Assembly (NCBI GenBank): GCA_030653435.1
Contig: JAURZI010000064.1
Span: forward strand, 1 to 43,828
DNA: 43,828 nucleotides
Source of the DNA: Methylovulum sp.
GTDB taxonomy: Bacteria > Pseudomonadota > Gammaproteobacteria > Methylococcales > Methylomonadaceae
Direction of reading: 5' to 3'
Translations under genes and position numbers: made by a program
The notes under the pieces: generated by a model
Seen by the model: the letters and a program-made list of their open reading frames with translations, nothing else
Told to the model about the DNA's origin: nothing
Database searches by the model: none
Shown: positions 34,436 to 42,016 of the stretch, one piece after another
How positions within the stretch are numbered: the stretch's first letter is position 1
Layout: the number at the start of each line of letters is the position of its first letter

Positions 34436-36045
34436 CACTCGTGCTCTCTGTGCGGGTTTTTATGCAGGGGAAAGCTGATAATAAAGCGGCAGCCCTGTTC
34501 GTAGTCCGAATCTATATTAATCAGCCCATGATGTTGGTTGACAATTTCCTTGACCATCACCAAGCCCATGCCGGCCTGGTTGGCGCCCATAGGGTTGGTT
34601 GTGTAAAAAGGCTCAAATATTTTTGAACGTTTGTCGGCAGGAATACCGGGGCCGTTATCTTCTATGCTGACGTACACCAGATCGCCATCGGTGTCGCTGA
34701 TGATTTTAAGTTGCGGATCCCGGCAGTCCGCCAGCATCATGGCTTCAATGGCATTATCGATCAATTGTTTGAACAGGATGCGTAACCGATTTTCCGCACC
34801 CAGGATGGTCGGCAAATCGGAACGCGGCTGCCATTGCACACTGATATCGTGACTTAGCAAGCGCTGGCTGCAAAGCAGCATGACTTCATGCAGCAGCTGG
34901 TTGAGATTGACCGGAATCACCGCAGCCTGATGAATTTCAGGTATACATTTTTGCATGGTCTCAACGGCTTCTTCGCCGGATTTTTGTATCTGCTGCAAGC
35001 TCTGTAATAGGCTGTCATGCTGGGCATCGGCTTTATGCCGCAAGATCTGCTCCGCCGCCCTGATCTGGTTCATGGGCATATGAATCTGGTGCATGGCGCC
35101 AAGCAGGGTTTCCCGAATGCCGCGTACGCGCTCGTCTTCAGCCATGACGGTTTTCAGGGTCTGGAGATGCAATTCTTCCAGCTGCCGCCGTTGCCGGGTA
35201 ATGTCGGTCAAGGTCAGGATCAAATAATGTTTCAAGGTATTGTCAAAAAACGCATCGGCATGCACGGCATTTTCGACAAACCAGTTGCCTGCACAGGAAA
35301 ACCAGCGCACCCCTTGATAACCTTTGGTTTCCACCCTGAATTCGCGATTACTGAAGCCTTGTTGCTGGCTTTGTATCTCCTGCCATAAACCGCCCATCTC
35401 CTGACGCAATAACTGCAAGAAGTAGGCTGCGGGCTCACCTTTACCCAAATCGCTGACCAGCGCCTTATACATGTGGTTGTCGAGTATGACCTTATCCTGG
35501 TCGTCAAGCACGACCATCGCAATCGGCGATGAGTTGATGACCGACTCAATCAGCAACTTCTGGTTGGTCACTTTTTTTTCAGATTCATAAGCTTCGGTAA
35601 TATCGCGGTGCATACCGATGTAATGAGTGATTGCCCCTTGTTCATCCAGAATAGGCGCAATCGTCAAATCGGAAAGATAGCGGTTGCCGAATTTATGGCG
35701 GTTTAGCAAGCGCCCATTCCATATTTTCTTGTTGCTGATGGTGTGCCATAAATCGTAATAAACATGCCGGGGTGTACATTTATCTGACAGCAAGGATTCG
35801 TTTTTGCCGAGAATATCGGCGGGCTGATAGCCGGTGATACGCGAAAACTCGTCATTGACGTACAGGATATTGGCTTTTTTATCAGTGATGGAAATAGCGA
35901 TAGGCGCTTGTTCAACGGTTTCTAAAAAAATGCGGTATGGCACTTTATCGGCGATGCCCGCTTTGATAATGTCCGGCATATGCCCGTCTACGATGTTTTC
36001 CATAGTGTTATGTGTACGTAAATAGTGCAAAGGCGTTTTTTTCAT
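34435..36045 (-). CDS. nifL: NifL, redox- and nitrogen-sensing anti-activator of NifA
   Basis: A 536-residue sensor. It has two PAS domains (about 35-160 and 170-295). The first, with NRHKFGNRYLSDLTIAPILDEQG, matches the FAD-binding PAS1 of Azotobacter NifL. Then comes a central helical region and a histidine-kinase-like C-terminus with GHKL motifs: N-box DNAIEAM, G1 DNGPGIP, FEPFYTT and GMGLVMVKEIV. NifL inhibits NifA by direct binding when oxygen or fixed nitrogen is present, rather than by phosphotransfer. The chosen ATG lacks a strong Shine-Dalgarno; the ATG at residue 15 is a poorer alternative. It is the first gene of the nifLA operon, preceded by a sigma54 promoter 37 bp upstream. Confidence 0.94.
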   Translation of the reverse strand: MKKTPLHYLRTHNTMENIVDGHMPDIIKAGIADKVPYRIFLETVEQAPIAISITDKKANILYVNDEFSRITGYQPADILGKNESLLSDKCTPRHVYYDLWHTISNKKIWNGRLLNRHKFGNRYLSDLTIAPILDEQGAITHYIGMHRDITEAYESEKKVTNQKLLIESVINSSPIAMVVLDDQDKVILDNHMYKALVSDLGKGEPAAYFLQLLRQEMGGLWQEIQSQQQGFSNREFRVETKGYQGVRWFSCAGNWFVENAVHADAFFDNTLKHYLILTLTDITRQRRQLEELHLQTLKTVMAEDERVRGIRETLLGAMHQIHMPMNQIRAAEQILRHKADAQHDSLLQSLQQIQKSGEEAVETMQKCIPEIHQAAVIPVNLNQLLHEVMLLCSQRLLSHDISVQWQPRSDLPTILGAENRLRILFKQLIDNAIEAMMLADCRDPQLKIISDTDGDLVYVSIEDNGPGIPADKRSKIFEPFYTTNPMGANQAGMGLVMVKEIVNQHHGLINIDSDYEQGCRFIISFPLHKNPHREHE

Positions 36046-36081
36046 GGCTGCTAATGAATATAGGGGATTTGCTAATCCTTA

Positions 36082-36097
36082 AGCAAAAATAACGCCA
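36082..36097 (-). promoter_or_regulatory. Sigma54 (-24/-12) promoter of nifLA
   Basis: On the minus strand this reads TGGCGTTATTTTTGCT, an excellent match to TGGCAC-N5-TTGCW with GG and GC exactly 10 bp apart. Transcription would start near 36071, about 25 nt before the nifL start codon. Confidence 0.8.
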
Positions 36098-36154
36098 AAA
36101 TTAGATTACAGGGGCGACACTGTTTGATAAAGGTGTAATTTAAAGCGCAGAAGC

Positions 36155-36239
36155 AGGGCGTGCCGCGCGCGTCAGGCGGAGACTAAAGTGAACGTCGGGT
36201 TAACCCCGAACTGTAAAGAAGGCGCGCGCGGCACGCCCT
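36155..36239. repeat. 17-bp perfect palindrome (REP/MITE-like) between NifA sites and nifLA promoter
   Basis: Bases 36155-36171 pair perfectly with 36223-36239; both arms are alternating C/G rich with an AGGGCGTGCC end. The 51-bp interior carries its own small palindrome around GGTTAACC. It is similar to the element at 40944-41009. Confidence 0.75.
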
Positions 36240-36259
36240 AAGCAAGCAATGCACACGAA

Positions 36260-36275
36260 TGTAAGCTTTGCGACA
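36260..36275. promoter_or_regulatory. NifA upstream activator site 1
   Basis: A perfect TGT-N10-ACA element (TGT 36260-36262, ACA 36273-36275). It lies about 125 bp from the rnf -24 box and about 170 bp from the nifLA -24 box, within the range from which NifA can act by looping. Confidence 0.7.
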
Positions 36276-36298
36276 CAAGGTTTTGCCAATTGTTGATA

Positions 36299-36314
36299 TG
36301 TACTCTTTGTAACA
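36299..36314. promoter_or_regulatory. NifA upstream activator site 2
   Basis: A second perfect TGT-N10-ACA element, centred 39 bp from site 1. It is about 85 bp from the rnf -24 box and 210 bp from the nifLA -24 box. Confidence 0.75.
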
Positions 36315-36390
36315 GTTTATTTTCGCACCAATATGGTGCAATACCACAGCAATCTATTGACGGCGCTGACTTTGGCAGAGCATGTCATTT

Positions 36391-36406
36391 TGGCATAATT
36401 GATGCT
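36391..36406 (+). promoter_or_regulatory. Sigma54 (-24/-12) promoter of the rnf operon
   Basis: Reads TGGCATAATTGATGCT, with GG and GC exactly 10 bp apart, matching the sigma54 consensus apart from ATGC in place of TTGC. The predicted start is near 36417, about 36 nt before rnfA. Confidence 0.75.
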
Positions 36407-36453
36407 GTGAATATTGCAAACCACTCCAAAATTACCGCCTGGGACAAAACACA

Positions 36454-37038
36454 GTGAGTGAATATCTTTTGCTTTTATTAGGCACAGCCTTGGTCAATAA
36501 CGTCGTGCTGGTGAAATTCCTGGGGCTATGCCCTTTTATGGGCGTGTCGAAAAAACTGGACTCGGCCTTAAGCATGGGCCTGGCAACCACCTTCGTATTG
36601 ACGTTAGCGGCGATGACCAGCTGGCTGCTGGAGCACTTTATCCTGGCTCCTTTTAATATCCAGTTTCTACGCATACTCGCTTTTATCCTGGTCATCGCCG
36701 CCGTCGTGCAGTTTACCGAAATGGTCGTACATAAGACCAGTCCGGTGCTCTACCAAATCCTGGGGATATTCCTGCCTTTGATTACAACCAATTGCGCGGT
36801 GTTGGGCGTGGCCTTGCTCAATATCCAGGAAAACTACGGTTTTATGCAAAGCCTGATTTTCGGTTTCGGCTCGGCGCTGGGCTTTACGTTGGTGATGGTC
36901 TTGTTTGCAGGGCTGCGTGAACGGCTGGCGTTAATGGCGGTACCGGCATTGTTCGCAGGCACACCGATAGCTTTTATCACGGCCGGCATTTTATCGCTGG
37001 CGTTTATGGGCTTTGCCGGGCTTTACAGTACGCATTAA
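36454..37038 (+). CDS. rnfA: RnfA, membrane subunit of the Rnf complex
   Basis: A 194-residue inner-membrane protein with six helices, almost the same length as E. coli RsxA. The start is GTG ([36 protein letters not shown]), matching known RnfA N-termini; no ATG fits. The ribosome-binding site is weak. RnfA and RnfE form the core pair of a Na+- or H+-pumping ferredoxin:NAD+ oxidoreductase; run in reverse, it makes reduced ferredoxin or flavodoxin for nitrogenase. The conserved Cys in LGLCPFMG and TTNCAVLG line the iron-sulfur site. First gene of the operon, behind a NifA-type promoter. Confidence 0.96.
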   Translation: MSEYLLLLLGTALVNNVVLVKFLGLCPFMGVSKKLDSALSMGLATTFVLTLAAMTSWLLEHFILAPFNIQFLRILAFILVIAAVVQFTEMVVHKTSPVLYQILGIFLPLITTNCAVLGVALLNIQENYGFMQSLIFGFGSALGFTLVMVLFAGLRERLALMAVPALFAGTPIAFITAGILSLAFMGFAGLYSTH

Positions 37039-37048
37039 GGAGCTAACC

Positions 37049-37624
37049 ATGTACGTTTTATCCGCGATCATCAGTTTGACTTTATTGGGGCTTGTTTTAG
37101 GCTTGCTGCTCGGTATTGCCGCCAAATATTTAAAAGTCGAGAGCAGTCCGATAGTCGATGAACTGGAAGCCTTGATGCCCGGCTCGCAATGCGGACAATG
37201 CGGATTTCCGGGTTGCAGGCCGGCAGCGGAAGCACTGGCGGCGGGTCAGGCCCCCGCTACCTTATGCCCGCCCGGCGGCAGCGCACTGGCTGAACAGATC
37301 GCGGCATTGCTGGGCATGGATCTGGACCTTAACGATGTCAAGGAACCGGAAGCCTTGGTTGCCAGAGTCAGCGAAGCCACCTGCACCGGGTGTACGCGTT
37401 GCTTTAAAGTCTGCCCTACCGACGCGATAGTCGGCGCACCCAAACAGATACATGCGGTCGTTGCCGACGCCTGCATAGCCTGCGAAAAATGTATTGCCGT
37501 CTGCCCTACCGAATGCCTGCAAATGCAACCGGTTGAAGTCACCTTACGCAACTGGCGCTGGCCCAAACCGGCCCAGGAGCTTCCCGCACACCTGCCAGGC
37601 ATCAGGAGCAATGCACTATGTTAA
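37049..37624 (+). CDS. rnfB: RnfB, iron-sulfur subunit of the Rnf complex
   Basis: A 191-residue protein anchored by one N-terminal helix (about 1-27). It has a four-Cys 4Fe-4S motif (SQCGQCGFPGC...LCPP, about 49-75) and two ferredoxin-type 4Fe-4S motifs (CTGCTRCFKVCP and CIACEKCIAVCP). It accepts electrons within the complex and passes them to or from ferredoxin. TAAGGAG precedes the ATG at 37049, which is preferred to an earlier in-frame start that would overlap rnfA. Its last 7 bases overlap rnfC. Confidence 0.95.
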   Translation: MYVLSAIISLTLLGLVLGLLLGIAAKYLKVESSPIVDELEALMPGSQCGQCGFPGCRPAAEALAAGQAPATLCPPGGSALAEQIAALLGMDLDLNDVKEPEALVARVSEATCTGCTRCFKVCPTDAIVGAPKQIHAVVADACIACEKCIAVCPTECLQMQPVEVTLRNWRWPKPAQELPAHLPGIRSNALC

Positions 37625-39129
37625 GTCTGTTAAGCCCCTGGATCGATGCCGCGTTCGGCCCTGGTCGCATACGCGGCGGCGTCCATGCCGAAGAACACAA
37701 ATCGGCAACGGCAGCGCTGCCTATCGCCACTGATTTCCCGCTGCCCAAACGGCTGTATGTCCCGGTGCAGCAGCATGTCGGCAAACCGGCGGAACCGGTG
37801 ATTAAAGTCGGCGAACACGTACTGAAAGGCCAATTGCTGGCGCACAGCCAAGGCCTGGTTTCCGCGCCCGTGCATGCACCCAGCTCCGGCACGATCATTG
37901 ATGTCAACGAGTATCCCGCACCTCACCCGTCCGCATTGCCGATACGCACCATCGTGCTGGAAACCGACGGCAAGGATGAATGGCAACAGCACACACTGAT
38001 TGCAGACCCTTTTGCACTAAGCCCTGAAGACATCAGTCTCCGGGTCGGTACGGCCGGTATTGTCGGTTTAGGCGGCGCGACTTTTCCGACCGCCGTCAAG
38101 CTCAATATGGGGCGTGAGAACAGAATCCATACCTTGTTGATTAACGGCGCCGAATGCGAGCCTTATCTGACCTGTGATGACCGTTTGATGCGGGAACGCG
38201 CCGAAAATATTATCGACGGCGTGCGTATCATGCTGCACGGCATGGAAACCAGCCGGGCGATAGTCGCGATTGAAGACAATAAACCCGAAGCCTTTGCCGC
38301 AATGCAAGCCGCCGCGCTGCCTTATCCGCAACTTACCGTGCAGCAGATTCCAACCCGCTATCCTATGGGCTGGGATAGGCAATTGATACGCTATATCACC
38401 GGCATGGAAGTGCCGGTCGGCAGCCGTTCATCGGAAATCGGCGTAACCATACATAATATCGGCACGGCTTATGCCGTGCACAAAGCGCTGCGTCATGGAC
38501 AACCGCTAGTCAGTCGGATAGTCACGGTGTCCGGCGGCGCGGTCGTCAAACCGATGAATATCGAAGTGCCGTTGGGTACGCTGATCTCAGATTTGTTCAA
38601 TTTCTGCCATGTGCGTCCCGACATTACCGCCCGTATCGTCATGGGCGGCCCGATGATGGGTGATGCGCTGCCGCATATCAACCTACCCGTCGTCAAAGCC
38701 ACCAGCGGTATCCTGGCGCTGACCCAGGACGAACTGAAAAGCGCCGACGAACAACCCTGTATCCGTTGCGCCCGTTGCGTCAGCGTTTGCCCGGCCGGGC
38801 TGCTGCCGTTGGATATGGCCAACAACATCCGTAACAACCAGCTCGATGCGGCGGTTGATCTTGGCCTTAAGGACTGCATCAGCTGCGGCTCCTGTTCCTA
38901 CATCTGTCCGTCCAACATTCCGTTGGTGCATTATTTCAAATACGCGTCCGGCGAAGTCATGGCGAGGCAACAGGCGCAACATAAATCCGAACAAACCAAA
39001 CGCCTGATGAATGACCGCAATGCCCGCATGGAGCGCATTGCCAGACAACAGCAGGAAGAAGAAGCCGCGCGGCTGGCCGCAAAAGCCGAACGCGAGCGCC
39101 AAAAAGCCGAACAGGAGGCGCTGGTATGA
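37618..39129 (+). CDS. rnfC: RnfC, NADH-binding subunit of the Rnf complex
   Basis: A 503-residue peripheral subunit. It has an N-terminal region with a biotinyl-like SBB fold, a NADH/FMN-binding region (GTAGIVGLGGATFPTAVKL, about 144-162, and NGAECEPYLTCDD) and two 4Fe-4S motifs (CIRCARCVSVCP, CISCGSCSYICP, about 380-430). The C-terminus is a Lys/Glu/Ala-rich coiled coil (about 445-503), shorter than the long C-terminal tail of E. coli RsxC. It exchanges electrons with NAD(H). AGGAG lies 9 nt upstream inside rnfB. The last four bases overlap rnfD. Confidence 0.95.
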   Translation: MLSLLSPWIDAAFGPGRIRGGVHAEEHKSATAALPIATDFPLPKRLYVPVQQHVGKPAEPVIKVGEHVLKGQLLAHSQGLVSAPVHAPSSGTIIDVNEYPAPHPSALPIRTIVLETDGKDEWQQHTLIADPFALSPEDISLRVGTAGIVGLGGATFPTAVKLNMGRENRIHTLLINGAECEPYLTCDDRLMRERAENIIDGVRIMLHGMETSRAIVAIEDNKPEAFAAMQAAALPYPQLTVQQIPTRYPMGWDRQLIRYITGMEVPVGSRSSEIGVTIHNIGTAYAVHKALRHGQPLVSRIVTVSGGAVVKPMNIEVPLGTLISDLFNFCHVRPDITARIVMGGPMMGDALPHINLPVVKATSGILALTQDELKSADEQPCIRCARCVSVCPAGLLPLDMANNIRNNQLDAAVDLGLKDCISCGSCSYICPSNIPLVHYFKYASGEVMARQQAQHKSEQTKRLMNDRNARMERIARQQQEEEAARLAAKAERERQKAEQEALV

Positions 39130-40232
39130 TGTCTGCCATTAAGCTCAAGATGAGCAGCGGCGCCCATGCCGGGGCCAATATCACCGTCAACCGCATCATG
39201 GTGCAAGTCATGCTGGCTATCGCACCCGCCACGGCATTAGGCCTGCTCTGTTTCGGCTGGCCTGCGCTTAACCTGTTCGTCATCACTGTGCTATCGGCGG
39301 TGTTGTTTGAAGCCTGTTGCCTACGGTTGGCGGGACGGGCCGCCAAACCGGTGCTGCTGGACGGTTCCGCCATCCTGACCGGCTGGTTGGTCGCAATGAC
39401 CTTGCCGCCGTGGGCGCCGTGGTGGATAGGCGTGGTCGGTTCCGGCATTGCGATTATCCTGGGCAAACAGGTGTACGGCGGCCTGGGGCAAAATCTCTTT
39501 AACCCGGCGATGCTGGCGCGGGTCGCGCTACTGATTTCCTTTCCGATAGAAATGACCACCTGGGCGAATGTCACGCCGCTGTTTTCGGCGCATGCGCCCA
39601 ATCTGGCGGAAAGTTGGGCCATCACGTTTTCCGGCATAGCTGGCTTTGGACCTATCGACGCGACTACCGGCGCGACGACGCTGGGTTTCGTCAAAACCGA
39701 ATTCTCGCAAAACCGGGTACTGCCAGGCATCCTAAGCGATTATTCCGGCGTGCTCGATTTTATAGGCTGGACACGCGGCAGCCTGGGCGAAACTTCGGCA
39801 TTGTTACTGGGTCTGGGCGGCGTGTGGTTGATCCGCAAGGGCGTGATCCAATGGCATATTCCGGTTGCGTTGCTGGCGACGGTCACCGTGTTGTCCGGCC
39901 TGTGCCATTGGTCGGATAGCCAGCATTACCTTAGCCCGTTCGTGCATTTGAATTCGGGCGCATTAATCTGTGTCGCCTTTTTTATCGCCACCGATTATGT
40001 CACGTCGCCGAACACACCGGCAGGACAGCTGATATTCGGCGCAGGCTGCGGCCTGTTAATCTTTGTGATCCGCACCTGGGGCGCTTATCCTGAAGGCACC
40101 GGCTTTGCCGTCTTGCTGATGAATTCAGCGACGCCATTAATTGACCATTACATCAAACCGAGGATATACGGTCGCAACCGTAGCGGCAAACCCATAGAAA
40201 TCGACCCTGGCAAGCAAGGACGCAAATCATGA
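39126..40232 (+). CDS. rnfD: RnfD, flavin-bearing membrane subunit of the Rnf complex
   Basis: A 368-residue inner-membrane protein of about ten helices. The segment DATTGATTLG (about 178-187) contains the S/TGAT-type sequence that binds FMN covalently through a Thr. Other family blocks include LGKQVYGGLGQNLFNPAM and HLNSGALICVAFFIATDYVTSPNTPAG. It starts in an ATGA overlap with rnfC, and its own stop overlaps rnfG by four bases, so B through G are translationally coupled. Confidence 0.95.
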   Translation: MMSAIKLKMSSGAHAGANITVNRIMVQVMLAIAPATALGLLCFGWPALNLFVITVLSAVLFEACCLRLAGRAAKPVLLDGSAILTGWLVAMTLPPWAPWWIGVVGSGIAIILGKQVYGGLGQNLFNPAMLARVALLISFPIEMTTWANVTPLFSAHAPNLAESWAITFSGIAGFGPIDATTGATTLGFVKTEFSQNRVLPGILSDYSGVLDFIGWTRGSLGETSALLLGLGGVWLIRKGVIQWHIPVALLATVTVLSGLCHWSDSQHYLSPFVHLNSGALICVAFFIATDYVTSPNTPAGQLIFGAGCGLLIFVIRTWGAYPEGTGFAVLLMNSATPLIDHYIKPRIYGRNRSGKPIEIDPGKQGRKS

Positions 40233-40939
40233 TCATTGACCCTAAACACCTCACATGGCTGGTTAAAAACATAGCTATCGGCAAAGCCTTCCTGAAACGC
40301 TGGCTGGAGCCGTCGCATCTGGAACAGCTCAGGCCCAAGCTGGAGTTCCAGACCGGTGTGCTGGCAGGATTTGCATTGCTGGCCAGCCTGCTGCTAGGCG
40401 TCACCAATTGCAGCACCAAGGGCACGATTGAGCGTCGGCTAGCCGAAGATTTGCAAAAATCACTGGCAGAAGTCGTACCGGCAAGCTTGCACGATAACGA
40501 TATGCTACAGGACACGGTGACGATACCATCTGCCGAATTCAATCTCGGCAGCGGCGAAACCACGGTTTATATCGCCAGGAAAGCCGAACAAATCACCGCG
40601 TTCTGCTTCAAGTTCACCGCGCCTGACGGCTATTCCGGGGCAATCAATATGGTCATCGGCCTGGATCCGGACGGTAATATCCTCGGTGTGCGCGTCATTA
40701 ACCATGCCGAAACGCCAGGCCTGGGCGATAAAATAGAAGTGGCCAAGTCGAACTGGATACTGGCTTTTAACGGCTATTCGCTGGCTAACCTGACCCGCGA
40801 CCAATGGGCCGTCAAAAAAGACGGCGGAGTGTTCGACCAGTTTGCCGGTGCGACGATCACGCCACGCAAGTCTGTGCAGGCTGTTTACCGTAGCCTGCAA
40901 TTATTTAACGCGCATCAGGCGGAGTTCGTTAAACACTAA
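40229..40939 (+). CDS. rnfG: RnfG, periplasmic FMN-binding subunit of the Rnf complex
   Basis: A 236-residue protein with one membrane anchor (about 44-62). It has the FMN-binding domain, with the covalent flavin site FAGATITP near residue 210 (SGATxT-type, with Ala for Ser). An N-terminal extension of about 40 residues before the anchor (DPKHLTWLVKNIAIGKAFLKRWLEPSHLEQLRPKLEF) is longer than in most RnfG proteins. The start ATG overlaps the rnfD stop. A palindrome-containing gap of 111 bp follows before rnfE. Confidence 0.93.
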   Translation: MIIDPKHLTWLVKNIAIGKAFLKRWLEPSHLEQLRPKLEFQTGVLAGFALLASLLLGVTNCSTKGTIERRLAEDLQKSLAEVVPASLHDNDMLQDTVTIPSAEFNLGSGETTVYIARKAEQITAFCFKFTAPDGYSGAINMVIGLDPDGNILGVRVINHAETPGLGDKIEVAKSNWILAFNGYSLANLTRDQWAVKKDGGVFDQFAGATITPRKSVQAVYRSLQLFNAHQAEFVKH

Positions 40940-40943
40940 CCAT

Positions 40944-41009
40944 GGGCGCGCCGCTCGCCTTATTCGATATTTGCATACGCTCCAATCCCGTGGCGCGCAC
41001 GGCGCGCCC
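40944..41009. repeat. Palindromic element inside the rnf operon
   Basis: GGGCGCGCCG (40944-40953) pairs perfectly with CGGCGCGCCC (41000-41009), with a 46-bp interior. The arm ends resemble the 36155-36239 element (GGGCGYGCCGC and GCRCGCCCTA). It fills most of the gap between rnfG and rnfE. Confidence 0.65.
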
Positions 41010-41050
41010 TACATATGGGGTTGCACTTGTTCAACCTTGAGGATATTGTC

Positions 41051-41743
41051 ATGCCGCTATCAACAACTTACCGCAAAATCGCCGCCGACGGCCTCTGGAA
41101 CAATAACGTCGTGTTCGGCCAAAATCTCGCGTTGTGCCCGCTGCTCGCAGTGACCGGCACAGCAACCAACGGTCTGGGCATGGGGCTGGCGACGCTGGTT
41201 GTCATCACGGCATCAAACGGACTCATTTCGCTGACGCGGCATCTGATCCCGCCGGAGATCCGCATACCGATATTCGTGTTGCTGATCGCGGCGCTGGTCA
41301 CGCTGGTGGACATTTTGATGAACGCCTGGGCTCATGAACTCTACAAAGTGCTGGGGCTGTTCATCGCCTTAATCGTCACTAATTGCGCCTTGCTGGGGCG
41401 AGCCGAAGCCTTTGCTTCCAAGCAACCGGTCAAACACGCGCTATGGGATGGCCTGATGATGGGCTTGGGATTTACCCTGGTGCTGGTTGCTCTGGGCGCA
41501 GCCAGGGAAATCACCGCTGCCGGTACGCTGTTCGCAAACGCGTCATTATTGTTGGGTAAGTCATTCGAGTTTCTGGAAGTGACCGTTATTAGCGACTACA
41601 AAGGCTTTCTACTCATGGCCTTGCCGCCGGGTGGTTTTATCATGCTGGCCTTCCTGATCGTGGGTAAACGTCTAATCGACCAACAACTGGCGACCCGAAA
41701 GCAGCCGCTAACACACGCAATCACCGAAATAACCAGTGAATAA
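41051..41743 (+). CDS. rnfE: RnfE, membrane subunit of the Rnf complex
   Basis: A 230-residue inner-membrane protein homologous to RnfA. The ATG at 41051 has GAGG about 9 nt upstream; an earlier in-frame start at 41015 lies inside the palindromic gap and is less likely. Family blocks include WNNNVVFGQNLALCPLLAVTGTATNGLGMG, PIFVLLIAALVTLVDILMNA and GLFIALIVTNCALLGRAEAFASK, with paired Cys for the membrane iron-sulfur site. It pairs with RnfA in the membrane core. rnfH starts 11 bp later. Confidence 0.95.
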   Translation: MPLSTTYRKIAADGLWNNNVVFGQNLALCPLLAVTGTATNGLGMGLATLVVITASNGLISLTRHLIPPEIRIPIFVLLIAALVTLVDILMNAWAHELYKVLGLFIALIVTNCALLGRAEAFASKQPVKHALWDGLMMGLGFTLVLVALGAAREITAAGTLFANASLLLGKSFEFLEVTVISDYKGFLLMALPPGGFIMLAFLIVGKRLIDQQLATRKQPLTHAITEITSE

Positions 41744-41754
41744 AGGAGCTTGGT

Positions 41755-42015
41755 ATGAATGTGGGTATTTGCTATGCAGAAGCCGATAGGCAACTTTGGA
41801 TGCGTCTGGAAATACCGGACGGCAGCACGATAGAGCACGCCATCCAGTTGTCCGGCGTGCTCAAGCAATTTCCGGAAATAAACCTGGACACGCAAAAAGT
41901 GGGGATTTTCGGCAAAATTGCCAAACTGGACACCCCGGTGCAAGACGGTGACCGTGTCGAAATCTACCGGCAGATAACCGCCGATCCCAATCAGGTTAAA
42001 CGGCGGCGTGTCTGA
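41755..42015 (+). CDS. rnfH: RnfH, ubiquitin-like accessory protein
   Basis: An 86-residue small protein with a beta-grasp fold of the UPF0125/RnfH family (EADRQLWMRLEIPDGSTIEHAIQLSGVL near the start, GIFGKIAKLDTPVQDGDRVEIYRQITADPNQVKRRRV at the end). In Azotobacter and Rhodobacter it is the last rnf gene; its role is unclear, perhaps in assembly or electron transfer. TAAAGGAG precedes the ATG. It ends one base before the stop codon of the convergent chitinase gene, with no terminator between. Confidence 0.92.
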   Translation: MNVGICYAEADRQLWMRLEIPDGSTIEHAIQLSGVLKQFPEINLDTQKVGIFGKIAKLDTPVQDGDRVEIYRQITADPNQVKRRRV

Positions 42016-42016
42016 T

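Larger units (their letters stand above)
36046..36453. other. Divergent nifLA / rnf control region
   Basis: A 408-bp intergenic region. From nifL toward rnfA it holds a minus-strand sigma54 promoter, a 17-bp palindrome, two NifA-binding sites and a plus-strand sigma54 promoter. A further short palindrome, GCACCA-ATA-TGGTGC (36325-36339), lies between the NifA sites and the rnf promoter; no IHF site was identified with confidence. Confidence 0.8.

Noticed and set aside
38957-39730. 257-codon minus-strand frame across rnfC and rnfD
   Set aside because: Overlaps two well-supported rnf genes; its residue pattern is a mirror of their coding strand.
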